Position numbers and translations under genes: made by a program. Of a stretch of 64,000 nt of DNA, positions 37,831 to 50,234 are shown piece after piece; position 1 is the stretch's first letter; the number at the start of each line of letters is the position of its first letter. The notes under the pieces are model-generated. The model had not been told where the DNA came from and did not search any database. It was given only the letters and a program-made list of their open reading frames with translations. Source of the DNA: JBBSBL01 sp963735885 (lineage in GTDB: Bacteria; Actinomycetota; Thermoleophilia; Solirubrobacterales; Solirubrobacteraceae); NCBI GenBank assembly GCA_963735885.1, contig CAVTMP010000007.1, positions 744,001 to 808,000 on the forward strand. Reading direction: 5' to 3'.

Positions 37831-39099
37831 ATGACCCGGGTCCTCGTCGTCGGCGGTGGCGGTCGCGAGCACGCGCTCGTTCGCGCGCTCGGCCGCTCGC
37901 CGCGCCGGCCCGAGCTCCTCTGCGCGCCCGGCAACGCCGGGATCGCCGCCGACGCGGAGTGCGTGGCGGTCGCGGCGGAGGACGTCGGCGGGCTCGTCGC
38001 GCTGGCGCGCGAGCGCCGGGTCGACCTCGTCGTCGTCGGTCCCGAGGCGCCGCTCGTCGCCGGCCTGGCCGACGCGCTCGGCTCCGCCGGCATCGCGGTC
38101 TTCGGGCCCTCGGCCGCGGTCGCGCGGCTCGAGGGGTCCAAGGCCTACGCCAAGGAGGTCATGGCCGCCGCCGGCGTGCCCACCGCGGCCCATCGCGTGG
38201 TGGAGACGGTGGACGCCGGCATGGCGGCGATCGACGGCTACCCGGTCGTGCTCAAGGCCGACGGGCTCGCCGCCGGCAAGGGGGTGGTCATCGCGGCGGA
38301 CGCCGCCGAGGCGCGCGGTGCGCTCGAGGCCTTCCTGGTCGAGCGGCGCCACGGCACCGAGCGCGTGGTGGTCGAGGAGCACCTCGAGGGCGAGGAGGTC
38401 TCGCTGCTCGCGCTCTGCGACGGGGAGCGCGCGGTTCCGCTCGCCCCGGCGCAGGACTACAAGCGGATCTTCGACGGCGACCGCGGCCCCAACACGGGCG
38501 GGATGGGGTCCTACTCGCCGGTCCCGGGCGTGGGCGCGGACGAGGCCGAGGCGTTCTGCGCGGCGATCCACCAGCCGGTCGTCGAGACGCTCGCCGCGCG
38601 CGGCACCCCGTTCCACGGCGTCCTCTACGCCGGTCTCATGCTCACCGCGGCCGGGCCGCGGGTGCTCGAGTTCAACGTCCGCTTCGGCGACCCGGAGACC
38701 CAGGCCGTCCTCCCGCGGCTGCGCACCGACCTGCTCGACCTGCTCGCCGCCGCCGCGCGGCCCGGCGGGCTCGCGGGGGCCGCGCCCCGGTGGCGCGAGC
38801 AGACCGCGGTGACGCTCGTCCTCGCCGCCGCCGGCTACCCCGGCTCCGCCTCGACCGGCGACGTGATCGAGGGGCTCGACCGCGTGCCCGCGGGCATCGA
38901 GGTGACCCACGCCGGCACGGCGCGCGACGCGCAGGGGCGCCTCGTCACCGCGGGCGGGCGGGTGCTCGCGCTCACCGCGCTCGGCGACGGGCCGGGCGAC
39001 GCCCGCGACGCCGCCTATGCTGCCGCCGAGGTGGTCCGCTTCCCAGGTCGCCAGCTCCGGACCGACATCGCGCAGCGCGCGGTGGAGCGCGTCGCGTGA
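37831..39099 (+). CDS. purD: Phosphoribosylamine-glycine ligase
   Basis: Second step of purine synthesis. The 422-residue ATP-grasp enzyme begins TRVLVVGGGGREHALVRAL; ATP-grasp motifs VVLKADGLAAGKGVVIA and LEFNVRFGDPETQAVLPRL are present, with GPNTGGMGSYSPVP between. The stop overlaps the purE start (GTGA). Confidence 0.96.
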   Translation: MTRVLVVGGGGREHALVRALGRSPRRPELLCAPGNAGIAADAECVAVAAEDVGGLVALARERRVDLVVVGPEAPLVAGLADALGSAGIAVFGPSAAVARLEGSKAYAKEVMAAAGVPTAAHRVVETVDAGMAAIDGYPVVLKADGLAAGKGVVIAADAAEARGALEAFLVERRHGTERVVVEEHLEGEEVSLLALCDGERAVPLAPAQDYKRIFDGDRGPNTGGMGSYSPVPGVGADEAEAFCAAIHQPVVETLAARGTPFHGVLYAGLMLTAAGPRVLEFNVRFGDPETQAVLPRLRTDLLDLLAAAARPGGLAGAAPRWREQTAVTLVLAAAGYPGSASTGDVIEGLDRVPAGIEVTHAGTARDAQGRLVTAGGRVLALTALGDGPGDARDAAYAAAEVVRFPGRQLRTDIAQRAVERVA

Positions 39100-39578
39100 G
39101 CGAGCCCACCCCCGACCCGGGGCCGCCGGAGGCCCTCGCCGAGGTGGCCGAGCAGTTCGACGGGCTCGAGGTCGACGCGCCGCGCGTCGGGATCGTCATG
39201 GGCAGCAAGAGCGACATGCCGGCCATGGAGAAGGCGGCCAGGGAGCTCGAGGAGCGCGGCATCGGCCACGAGGTGCGGGTGATGTCCGCCCACCGGGAGC
39301 CGGACGCCGTGGCCGAGTACGCGAAGAACGCCCGCCTGCGCGGCCTGCGGATCATCATCGCCGGCGCCGGGCTCTCGGCGGCGCTGCCGGGCGTCGTGGC
39401 GGCGCACACCGACCTCCCGGTCATCGGCGTCCCGCTGACGAGCCGCACGTCGATCGGCGGCGGCCTCGACGCGCTGCTCTCGATCGTGCAGATGCCGCCG
39501 GGCGTCCCCGTCGCCTGCGTCGGCGTGGACAACGCGCGCAACGCCGCCGTGCTCGCGGCGCGCGTGCTCGGCGCATGA
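39096..39578 (+). CDS. purE: 5-(carboxyamino)imidazole ribonucleotide mutase
   Basis: The 160-residue protein has the PurE core VGIVMGSKSDMPAMEKAARE, VMSAHREPDAV, GAGLSAALPGVVAAHT and VPLTSRTSIGGGLDALLSIV. About 25 residues precede the usual start (GTG at 39096, overlapping purD). Its partner purK is not in this window. Its stop overlaps the next ATG (ATGA). Confidence 0.94.
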   Translation: MSEPTPDPGPPEALAEVAEQFDGLEVDAPRVGIVMGSKSDMPAMEKAARELEERGIGHEVRVMSAHREPDAVAEYAKNARLRGLRIIIAGAGLSAALPGVVAAHTDLPVIGVPLTSRTSIGGGLDALLSIVQMPPGVPVACVGVDNARNAAVLAARVLGA

Positions 39579-40514
39579 GCGCCGCCGTCGCCGTCGAGGA
39601 CCGCGGCGACGGCGTCCTCGTCGCGACGCTGTCGAACCCGCCGCACCACCTCATGAACCGCGCGACGGTCGGCGCGCTCGCCGCGCTCGTCGCCCGCGCC
39701 GAGGCGGACCCGGCCGTTCGCGCGGTCGTGCTCACCGGGCCGGAGGGCGGCCCGTTCGTCACGCACTACGACATCGCCGAGATCGTCGCCGGCGCGCAGG
39801 ACGTCCCGGCGGCGCCGCCCAAGCGGGTGGGCGCCGCCGCCCTGCGGGTGGTCGGCGCGGCGCGACGCGTCCCCGCGGCCGCCGACGCGCTGCGCCGCAC
39901 GCCGGCCCGCGGCCTCGTCGAGGTCCACGACCTGCACGCCCTGTTCCTGCGCATGAACCGGGCCGACGTCGCGTTCGTCGCCGCGGTGAACGGGAACGCG
40001 ACGGGCGGCGGCTGCGAGCTCGCGCTCGCGTGCGACGTCCGCTACATGGCCGCCGGCGCCGGGCGGATCGGCCTGCCCGAGATGACGCTCGGGCTGATCC
40101 CGGGCGCCGGCGGGACGCAGCGCATGGCCCGGGCGCTCGGCTCCTCGCAGGGCGCTCGGCCTCATCCTCGAGGGCGCGTTGCTCGAGCCCGAGCGGGCCG
40201 CGGAGGTCGGGCTCGTCCATCGCGTCGTCGATCCGGCCGTCCTGCTCGACGAGGCGTGCGCGGCGGCCGCGCGCTACGCGCGCCGGGCGCCGGGGACGAT
40301 CGCCGCGCTGAAGCGGGCGGTGTACGAGGGCGGAGCGCGTCCGCTGGCCGATGGCCTCCACACGGAGCGCGCCGAGTTCCTCGCGGTCGCCTCCGCCCCC
40401 GCGGCGCTCGCCGCGATGCGCTCCTACCTCGCCGAGCAGGAGGCCGACGGCCGGCCCCCGTTCGCCGATCCGGAGAGCGCGGCGCCCTGGCAGGACGGGA
40501 CCGCCGCGCCGTGA
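39575..40514 (+). CDS. Enoyl-CoA hydratase/isomerase-family protein within the purine genes (one frame break near 40.15 kb)
   Basis: The crotonase fold is clear: VLVATLSNPPHHLMNRATVG, AVVLTGPEGGPFVTHYDI (acyl-CoA oxyanion strand), AAVNGNATGGGCELALACDVRYM and LPEMTLGLIPGAGGTQRMA, which carries the second oxyanion Gly and the Glu. The tail (LGLILEGALLEPERAAEVGLV onward) is in another frame: one extra G at about 40,150-40,153; length is 3n+1. Translational coupling to purE by ATGA is unusual for a crotonase. An acyl-CoA substrate is presumed. Confidence 0.85.
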
Positions 40515-40548
40515 TCGCCCGCTGCCGCCGGCAGGACGGGACCGCCGC

Positions 40549-40549
<1 letters not shown>
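40489..40549. repeat. Direct repeat at the crotonase-purB junction
   Basis: GGCAGGACGGGACCGCCGCG occurs at 40489-40508 and again at 40530-40549, each followed within two bases by GTGATC. The second copy leads into the purB start. It looks like a local duplication of about 40 bp that includes a candidate start codon. Confidence 0.8.
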
Positions 40550-41817
<1,268 letters not shown>

Positions 41818-41853
41818 GGGGCCCAACACCCGTCGAGGCGCCGGGACGCCGCG

Positions 41854-41859
41854 TAGCCT
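41854..41859 (+). promoter_or_regulatory. Putative -10 box (TAGCCT)
   Basis: TAGCCT lies 27 bases before the GTG at 41887; the leader contains AAGGAG, so this is a conventional, led promoter. Confidence 0.4.
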
Positions 41860-41886
41860 GCGGCCGCCAACCGCCGAAGGAGTCCT

Positions 41887-43328
41887 GTGGCCCGCCGATC
41901 GCTCCTCTGCCTGCTCGTCCTCGCCGCCACGTCGGCCGTCGCGCCGGCGGCGCACGCCGGGCCCCCGGCCGCTGGACGCAGGTGACGAGCGGCCCGACCG
42001 GCTCGTTGCTCGAGACCGTGGGCCTCGCGCGGACGAACGACGGCGTGCTGCACGTCGCGTGGGTGCGCGCCGACACGCCGTCCCAGGACACGCTGCTGCA
42101 CACCGGGATCCGCGCGAACGGGTCGGTGGGCGCGGCGACGCCGATCTTCACGTGGGGGTCGATCTCCTCCCCCGCCCTCGTCGCGCCGGGCGGCACGAGC
42201 CTGCGCGTGCTCTGGGGCGCGATCGGCCGGACGCCCGGCGATCCGATCAACGAGCTGGTGACGAACACCTCCGACGCGTCGGGCGCGGCCTGGTCGGCCC
42301 CGGCCGGCGTGAACCAGAGCCTCCAGGCCTACCAGTCGCCGATCATGGCGACGCTCGACCGCGGCGGGCAGGTGTGGTCCACGTGGGACGGCACGTTCGG
42401 CGTCCGGGTGCGGCCCGGCGTCGCCCCGCTCGGCGCGCTGCCGCCGACCTTCCTGACCGGCGGGTGCTGCTTCTACAACGCCAACGTCGGCGCCGACGGC
42501 CGCAACGGCGACGTGTGGGTCGCCTGGGACTCGAACGTGACCGGCGACCCGGGGCGCTTCGTCCAGCAGGCCGGCCCGGGCGGCGCGGCGACGGGGCCGC
42601 GCCATCGCGCCCCCGCCTCGACGACCCGCTACGGGGGATCGGCCGCCTTCCTCCAGCCGGTCGGACGGGCCGCCATCGCCGGCCGGCCCGGCGGGCAGGG
42701 ACGCGTCTGGACCGCCTATCCGTCCGGCTATCCGACGTCCACCCGGATCGTGCTCTGGCGGATCGAGTCGAACAAGACCCTGACCGTCGCGCGGCTGCGC
42801 CCGGGCTACGCGTCCGGCACGCTCTCGCTGTCGGCCGACGAGGAGGGACGCATGTGGACCTCCTGGGTCGGCCAGGACCGGCGCGGACGGCTGCGGCTGT
42901 TCGCGCGGCGCAGCGACCGGCGGGTCTCGAAGCTCGGCGGCCTCGTGGCCGTGCCGCTCCCGCGCGGCACGGCGAGCGCGTGGAAGGGCGCCTCCGCGGC
43001 GCAGAGCGGCAAGCTCGACGTGCTCGTCAACCTCACGCGGGGCGGGGCCTACGCCTTCACCTGGCACACGCAGATCGTGCCGCCGCTGTCGCTGAAGGGC
43101 GTTCGGGCCCGGGCGGGGCGCGGGCGGCTGCGGATCACCTTCACGGCATCCGACGCCGGCGCCGGGGTGCGCGGCGCCACCGTCCGCTTCCGCGGTCGTC
43201 GCGCGGGCACCGGCGGCGACGGGAAGGCGTCGTTCGTCGTCGCGAAGCCCTCGCGCGCCTATCGCGCCACGGGCACCGCGAGCCTCGACGGCTACGGCGC
43301 GGCGCGGGCGTCGGTGGTCGTGCGGTAG
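41887..43328 (+). CDS. Secreted beta-propeller-like protein with C-terminal Ig-like domain (one frame break near 41.97 kb)
   Basis: The GTG at 41887 follows AAGGAG by 5 bp and starts a signal peptide (SLLCLLVLAATSAVAPAAHA). One base is missing in a C-run at about 41,962-41,967; past it the mature frame reads WTQVTSGPTGSLLETVGLAR and continues to the end. The body has repeated GxVWxxWD/LHVAW motifs like other exported propellers, with a CC pair (TGGCCFYNANVGADG). The last about 80 residues (SLKGVRARAGRGRLRITFTA onward) look like a beta-sandwich domain of Ig-like secreted proteins. It interrupts the purine genes. Ligand unknown. Confidence 0.75.
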
Positions 43329-43355
43329 GGCCCTCCGAACCTCCGACCCCGCCGC

Positions 43356-43361
43356 TACCAT
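43356..43361 (+). promoter_or_regulatory. Putative -10 box (TACCAT) for purC
   Basis: TACCAT lies 7 bases before the purC GTG with no ribosome site, so purCSQL probably begins with a leaderless message. Confidence 0.5.
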
Positions 43362-43368
43362 CGGCGAA

Positions 43369-44248
43369 GTGAGCGCCCTCGCCGACCTGCCCCTCCTCGC
43401 CTCGGGCAAGGTCCGCGAGATGTACGACCTCGGCGACCGGCTGCTGATGGTCGCCTCGGACCGGATCTCGACCTACGACGTCGTCCATCCGACGCCGATC
43501 CCCGACAAGGGCGCGGTCCTCACCGGCCTGTCGGTCTTCTGGTTCGGCCGCACCGGGGACATCGTCCCCAACCACCTCGTCTCCGCCACCGAGGGCGTGC
43601 CCGCCGAGGCGCGCGGGCGGGCGCTGGCGGTCCGCAAGCTCGAGATGCTGCCCGTCGAGTGCGTCGTGCGCGGCTACCTCACCGGGTCGGGCTGGAAGGA
43701 GTACCGGCGCGACGGGAGCGTCTGCGGGATCGCGCTGCCGAGCGGGCTCGAGGAGTCCCAGCGGCTCCCGGAGCCGATCTTCACGCCGGCCACGAAGGCG
43801 GCCGAGGGCGACCACGACGAGAACGTCGACTTCGAGCGTGCCGCCGAGATCGTCGGCGACCGCGCGCTGATGGAGCGCCTGCGCGACGTCTCGATCGCGC
43901 TGTACGAGCGCGGCGCCGAGCACGCGCGCGAGCGCGGGATCATCCTCGCCGACACGAAGTTCGAGCTCGGCCTCGACGCCGCCGGGGACGCTGACGCTCG
44001 GCGACGAGGTCGCTCACGCCCGACTCCTCGCGCTTCTGGCCCGCCGAGGGCTACGCGCCGGGCCGCTCGCAGCCGAGCTTCGACAAGCAGTTCGTCCGCG
44101 ACTGGGCGTCGGGCACCGGCTGGGACCGCACGCCGCCCGCGCCGCCGATCCCCGACGACGTCGTCGCGCGCACGCGCGAGAAGTACGTCCAGGCCTACGA
44201 GCTCGTCACCGGCGAGCCGTTCGCGGCCTGGACGGCGCGGGTGGCCGC

Positions 44249-44252
<4 letters not shown>
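43369..44252 (+). CDS. purC: SAICAR synthase (two frame breaks near 44.0 kb)
   Basis: The 5' two-thirds is intact: LASGKVREMYDLGDRLLMVA, STYDVVHPTPIPDKGAVLTG, VRGYLTGSGWKEY and IILADTKFELGLD. The C-terminal third (PDSSRFWPAEGYAPG, QPSFDKQFVRDW) is two frames away. One extra G in GGGG at 43,982-43,986 and one at about 44,013 restore it as GTLTLGDEVLTPDSSRFW; the span is 3n+2, as expected. The gene is essential for purine synthesis, so the breaks are unlikely to be real. The stop overlaps purS (GTGA). Confidence 0.93.
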
Positions 44253-45134
<882 letters not shown>

Positions 45135-45157
<23 letters not shown>

Positions 45158-47363
45158 CGCGGGCACGCGCCCGGGTCTCGCCCGCGCGCGCGAGCTGGGG
45201 CTGAGCGAGGCCGAGTACGCGCGGATCGTCGAGCGCGTCGGGCGCGAGCCGAACGAGGTCGAGCTGGCGATGTTCTCGCTCATGTGGTCGGAGCACTGCG
45301 CCTACAAGCACTCCAAGCGGCTGCTGGGCCGGCTGCCGACCAGCGGCCCGCGGCTCGTCATGGGCCCGGGCGAGAACGCCGGGGCGGTGAGCGTCGGCGA
45401 CGGGCTGGCGGTCGCCTTCAAGGTCGAGTCCCACAACCACCCGAGCGCGGTCGAGCCCTTCCAGGGCGCCGCCACCGGCGTCGGCGGCATCCTGCGCGAC
45501 GTCTTCGCGGTCGGCGCGCGGCCGATCGCCGTGCTCGACTCGCTGCGCTTCGGCGAGCCGGACTCCCCCCGCTCGCGCTACCTGCTCGAGCGGGCGGTGG
45601 CCGGCATCGGGCACTACGGGAACTCGATCGGCGTCCCGACGGTCGGCGGCGAGGTCTACTTCGAGCCCGCGTACGAGTCCAACTGCCTGATCAACGCGAT
45701 GTGCGTCGGGCTCGTCGCGGAGGACCGGCTGATCCGCTCCGCCGCCGCCGGGCCCGGCAACGTCGTCGTCCTGTTCGGCGCGCTGACCGGGCGCGACGGG
45801 ATCGGGGGCGCGTCGGTCCTGGCCAGCGCCGAGCTCGACGAGGCCGACGAGGCCAAGCGCCCGTCGGTGCAGATCGGCGACCCGTTCGCGGAGAAGAAGC
45901 TGCTCGAGTGCTCGCTGGAGCTGCTCGACCGCGGGCTGCTCGTCGCCCTGCAGGACCTCGGCGCCGCGGGCCTCACCTCCTCGGCCTCGGAGATGGCGAG
46001 CAAGGGCGGCGTCGGGCTCGACCTCGACGTGGCCACGGTGCCGCTGCGCGAGGCCGGCATGGAGCCCTTCGAGATCATGGTCTCCGAGTCCCAGGAGCGG
46101 ATGCTCGCGGTGGTCGAGCCCGACCGGGTGGCCGACGTGCTCGCGGTCTGCGCGCGGTGGGAGACGACGGCGACGCCGATCGGGGTGGTCACCGACAGCG
46201 GCGCGATGCGCGTGCTGCACGGCGAGCGCGTCGTCGGCGACGTGCCGGTCGCGGCGCTCGTCGACGACTGCCCGCTCTACGACCTCGCCCCGGCCCCGCC
46301 CGCGGCGCCGCTCTACCCGGCGCCGGTGCCGCGGCTGCTCGCGGACAGCGACCCCGCGGCGACCCTGCTCGCCCTGCTCGGCGCGCCGAACCTCGCCTCC
46401 CGCCGACCGCTCTTCGAGCAGTACGACTGGCTCGTCCAGTCGCGCACCGCCCGCCGCCCGGACGAGGCGGACGCCGCCGTGCTCCTGCTGCCCACCGAGC
46501 CCGACGGGTCCCGTCCCGCGATCGCCGTGGCCATCGACGGCAACGGGCGTCGGGTCGCCGCCGATCCGCGGCGCGGCGCGGCCGAGGCCGTCTTCGAGTG
46601 CGCGGCGAACCTCGCCGCGACCGGCGCCGAGCCGCTCGGGCTGACGAACTGCCTGAACTTCGGCAACCCGGAGAAGCCGCACGTCGCCTGGCAGCTCACC
46701 GAGGCGGTCGAGGGGCTCGCCGCGGCCTGCGAGGCGCTCGGCGTCCCGGTCGTCGGCGGCAACGTCTCGCTCTACAACGAGGGCCCCGACGGCCCGATCC
46801 TCCCGACGCCGGTCGTCGGCATGGTCGGAGAGCTGCCCGACGCGACCCGGGCCGGGCGGATCGCCTTCCGCCGCGCGGGGGACGCCATCGCGCTCGTCGG
46901 GCCGTTCGCGCCCTCGCTCGCGGCGTCGGAGCTCGCCAAGCTGCGCGGCGCGGCGCCGGAGGGGCCGCTCCCGGCCGTCGATCCGGGCGCCCGGATCGCC
47001 GCCCACGCCGCCGTGCGCGGCGCCGTGCGGAGCGGGCACGCCGTGAGCGCCCACGACGTGAGCGAGGGCGGCCTCGCGGTCGCGCTGGCCGAGTCCTGCC
47101 TCGCGGCCGGCCTCGGCGCCGAGGTCACCCTCGACGGGCCGGCGGACGACATCGCGCTGTTCGGCGAGGGGCCGGGCGCCGGGTTCGTCGTCTCGGGGCG
47201 CGAGGCGGACCTCGCCCGGATACCGGGGGCGCGCCCGATCGGCCGCGTGAGCGCCGCGCCGCGGCTGCGGATCGCCGGAGAGGGGAGCGCCGCGGCGCTC
47301 GACGTCGCGCTGGCCGACCTCCGCGCCGCCCGCGACGGTGGTCTGGCGGCGGTCTTCGCGTGA
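45135..47363 (+). CDS. purL: Phosphoribosylformylglycinamidine synthase subunit PurL
   Basis: The 742-residue small-type PurL (same length class as in Bacillus) makes FGAM with PurQ and PurS. Visible are MWSEHCAYKHSKRLLGRLP, FKVESHNHPSAVEPFQGAAT, VGGILRDVFAVGARPIAVLD, the second half NFGNPEKPHVAWQL and VVGGNVSLYNE, and DVSEGGLAVALAESC. The TTG at 45135 lies inside purQ and overlaps it by 23 bp; no other start fits the family N-terminus. Confidence 0.94.
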
Positions 47364-47371
47364 CCCGCTGC

Positions 47372-47377
47372 TACGCT
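47372..47377 (+). promoter_or_regulatory. Putative -10 box (TACGCT) before purF
   Basis: TACGCT lies 9 bp past the purL stop codon and 26 bases before the ATG at 47404, with GAGAGG in the leader. Confidence 0.4.
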
Positions 47378-47403
47378 GGCCCCTCCGGGTCGAGAGGCCC
47401 GCG

Positions 47404-48876
47404 ATGCCACGCTTCGGTGCCGACGTTCGACGGCCGGCCATGACCGATTCCCTCGACCACCGCGACGGTCCGCGCGACGAGTGCGGAGTGTTCGGGATCT
47501 TCGCTCCCGATCGCGATGTCGCGCGGCTCGCCTACTTCGGGCTCTTCGCGCTCCAGCACCGCGGCCAGGAGTCGGCGGGCATCGCCACGGCCGAGGCCGG
47601 CGGGAACATCATGACCCTGCGCGACGTCGGCCTCGTCTCGCAGGTCTTCGACGAGCACAAGCTCCGCTCGCTCGAGGGGGACATGGCGATCGGGCACGTC
47701 CGCTACTCGACGACCGGCTCCTCCGCGTGGGAGAACGCGCAGCCGGTCTACCGCTCCGACGCGCGCGAGGTCGCGCTCGCCCACAACGGCAACCTGATCA
47801 ACGCCGTCGAGCTCCACTCCGAGCTGCGCGAGCGCGGCGTCGGGTTCCGCTCCACGAGCGACTCGGAGATCATCGCCGCGCTGCTCTCCACCCACCCCGC
47901 GGAGCGGATCGAGGACGCGGTGGCCGACGTGCTGCCGCGCCTGGAGGGCGCGTTCTCCACCGTCGTCATGACGCGCGAGCGCGTCGTCGCCTTCCGCGAC
48001 CCGCACGGGATCCGGCCGCTCGCGCTCGGCCGCCTCGGCGACCGCTACTGCGTGGCCAGCGAGTCGTGCGCCTTCGACATCATCGGCGCCGAGTACCTGC
48101 GCGAGGTCGAGCCCGGCGAGGTCGTCACGCTCGGGCCGCGGGGGGTCGAGACCCGGATGGCGGTGGAGGGCGCCCGGCGCGCCTTCTGCGTCTTCGAGCA
48201 CATCTACTTCGCCCGCCCCGACTCGCGCATGGCCGGCACCGTCCTGCAGGCCGCGCGCGGGCGGATGGGCGAGATCCTCGCCGCCGAGGCGCCCGCCGAC
48301 GCGGACCTCGTCATCGCCGTGCCGGACTCCGGGAACGCCGCCGCCCGCGGCTACGCGCGCGCGAGCGGCCTGCCGCAGGACGACGGCTTCGTGAAGAACC
48401 GCTACGTCGGGCGGACGTTCATCCAGCCCGGCCAGGAGCTGCGCAAGCACGGCCTGCGGATGAAGTTCAACCCGCTCGAGGAGATCGTCTCGGGCCGCCG
48501 ACTCGTCGTGGTCGACGACTCGATCGTGCGCGGCAACACGACCCGCCAGATCGTCCAGATGCTCCGCGACGCCGGCGCGAGCGAGGTCCACATGCGGATC
48601 TCCGCGCCGCCGATCCGCCACCCGTGCCACTACGGGATCGACATGTCCACGAGCGAGGAGATGGTCGCCCACGGGCGCACGGTCGAGGAGATCGCCGCCG
48701 AGCTCGGCTGCGACACGCTCGCCTACCTCTCGCTGGAGGGCGTCTACGCGGCGATCGGCGGCGATCGCGCCACCCACTGCGACGCCTGCTTCTCCGGCGA
48801 CTACCCGCTCGCGCGCAGCGACGAGGCCAACGGCAAGTTCGCGCTCGAGGGCGAGCTGCCGCTCGTGCGGGCGTAG
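47404..48876 (+). CDS. purF: Amidophosphoribosyltransferase
   Basis: First committed enzyme of purine synthesis. The glutaminase domain begins after a propeptide at DECGVFGIFAP (catalytic Cys), followed by FALQHRGQESAGIA, GHVRYSTTGSSAWENAQPV and AHNGNLINAVEL. The PRPP-binding loop is RRLVVVDDSIVRGNTTRQIV; the C-terminal cysteines that bind 4Fe-4S in Bacillus-type enzymes are represented by APPIRHPCHYGIDMS and HCDACFSGDYP. ATG 47404 has GAGAGG 7 bp upstream; ATG 47440 is the alternative. Confidence 0.95.
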   Translation: MPRFGADVRRPAMTDSLDHRDGPRDECGVFGIFAPDRDVARLAYFGLFALQHRGQESAGIATAEAGGNIMTLRDVGLVSQVFDEHKLRSLEGDMAIGHVRYSTTGSSAWENAQPVYRSDAREVALAHNGNLINAVELHSELRERGVGFRSTSDSEIIAALLSTHPAERIEDAVADVLPRLEGAFSTVVMTRERVVAFRDPHGIRPLALGRLGDRYCVASESCAFDIIGAEYLREVEPGEVVTLGPRGVETRMAVEGARRAFCVFEHIYFARPDSRMAGTVLQAARGRMGEILAAEAPADADLVIAVPDSGNAAARGYARASGLPQDDGFVKNRYVGRTFIQPGQELRKHGLRMKFNPLEEIVSGRRLVVVDDSIVRGNTTRQIVQMLRDAGASEVHMRISAPPIRHPCHYGIDMSTSEEMVAHGRTVEEIAAELGCDTLAYLSLEGVYAAIGGDRATHCDACFSGDYPLARSDEANGKFALEGELPLVRA

Positions 48877-48900
48877 CGCGCCCGAGGCGCCGCCGCCGGT

Positions 48901-49267
48901 TCAGGTGATCGGGGCCCGCGCCCGTGCGCGGGCCACGTCAGCCGCAGCGGTCGGCCGAGCCCGGAGGACCGCACGCCGAGCGTGGCGGCGTCGAGCGAGT
49001 CCAACCGGCCGGCCGACAGCGCGCGGCCGCCTTGGCGCCGCGTCGAGACCTCGCCGGCAGCAGCGCGACCCACACCTTCGCGGACACGCTCCGCCGCTCG
49101 CCCCCGGCAGGTCGTCCGCGGTGACGAGCCCGTCGCTCGCGCGCGGGCCGGCCGCGGGGCCGCGGCCGGCAGGGCGAGCAGGATCGCGAGCAGCACGGCG
49201 ATGACCAGGCGCAGCGGCCGGCCGCCGTGCTGACGGTGGTTGCCGCGCGATCGATCGACCTTGCCAT
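48901..49267 (-). pseudogene. Small secreted protein, reading frame broken several times
   Basis: Read on the minus strand from an ATG at 49267, fragments of one exported protein appear in alternating frames: ARSIDRAATTVSTAAGR, then a signal-peptide core LVIAVLLAILLALPAAAP, then SDGLVTADDLPGASGG, SVSAKVWVALLPARS, ALSAGRLDSLDAATLGVRSS and finally VARARARAPIT before TGA at 48901. At least four single-base changes are needed. It is either a dead gene or, more likely, another patch of consensus errors like that at 24-26.4 kb. No family is recognised. Confidence 0.4.
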
Positions 49268-49307
49268 GCAGGGCGAATCGATCACGGGGGCGCGATGAGG
49301 CTCGCGC

Positions 49308-50126
49308 TCAGGCCGCCGTGTGGTCCGTCCAGCGCGCGCCGTCCCACCAGCGCAGCCGCGTGCGGCCGGACGGGTCGGCGTACCAGCCAGGGGCCGGAAG
49401 CGGGTCGCCGCCCCGCGTGCGCCCCGGAGCGGCGGGCGTCGCCGGGCGCACGGCCCGGGCGGGCGGCGTCCTCTCGACGGGAACGGCCGCCTCGGCCCCG
49501 CCCACCGCGGCCTGCGGTGTCGTGTGCTCCGCTCCGGGCAGCCCGGACGGCCCGCCGCCCGGGATGGCCAGCGGCACCGCGGCCGGGTCGGGGAGGCCCG
49601 AGGCCAGCAACCCGGACGCCTCGTCGCGCACCGCCTCGCTGCCGGCCCGGACCACCCATGTTCGGGCCACCATGTCCCCGACCCGCTGGTTCGCGCGCGA
49701 GAGCAGCGCGGTGAAGAACCCGACGACGAACGGGATGAACCACGGCAGCCCGTCGATGATCCACAGGAGCTGTCGCACGAGGTTGCGGCCGAACCCCGCC
49801 GGCCGCCCGTCCTCGCCGACGACGCGCACCCCCAGCAGGCGCTGGCCCAGCGTCGCGCCCGTGGCGCCGGGGAGCAGCACCCAGTAGCCGAGGCCGAGCA
49901 CGAGCAGGATCCCGTAGAACGCAGCCGCGCGCCCACCGGTGACGTAGTACACGTCGTTGTTGCTGGTGACCCGTGCGTAGAAGCGTCCGAGGTCGATCGG
50001 CGTGCCGCGCGGGCGCCGTTCGGCGAGCGCGCCGAAGAGCGGGATCGCCACGATCCAGGTCAGGACGAGGTCGATGAGGAACGCCGTCGTGCGACGGCCC
50101 ACCACCTTCGTCGTCCCGGGCGCCAT
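49308..50126 (-). CDS. RDD-family membrane protein with C-terminal DUF2510 module
   Basis: The 272-residue protein has an RDD domain (about 10-175): VGRRTTAFLIDLVLTWIVAI with the Arg and Asp of the first helix, and GATLGQRLLGVRVVGEDGRP before the third. A Pro/Ala-rich linker leads to the short PGWYADPSGRTRLRWWDG module at the end, a DUF2510 motif found on actinobacterial membrane proteins. Transport or scaffold roles are suggested for such proteins, but none is established here. ATG follows a TACGCT box by 7 bp. Confidence 0.85.
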   Translation of the reverse strand: MAPGTTKVVGRRTTAFLIDLVLTWIVAIPLFGALAERRPRGTPIDLGRFYARVTSNNDVYYVTGGRAAAFYGILLVLGLGYWVLLPGATGATLGQRLLGVRVVGEDGRPAGFGRNLVRQLLWIIDGLPWFIPFVVGFFTALLSRANQRVGDMVARTWVVRAGSEAVRDEASGLLASGLPDPAAVPLAIPGGGPSGLPGAEHTTPQAAVGGAEAAVPVERTPPARAVRPATPAAPGRTRGGDPLPAPGWYADPSGRTRLRWWDGARWTDHTAA

Positions 50127-50133
50127 GGCGCGC

Positions 50134-50139
50134 AGCGTA
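50134..50139 (-). promoter_or_regulatory. Putative -10 box (TACGCT) for the RDD protein
   Basis: Minus-strand TACGCT lies 7 bases before the ATG at 50126. Confidence 0.45.
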
Positions 50140-50234
50140 CCGACGCTCGCCGACTCCTCTCGCCCGACCCTGCGGCGTCCCTCGCGCCGGCGCCCGGAGC
50201 CGCCCGCGACCGTCGCTATGGTCGAGCGCCCGCC

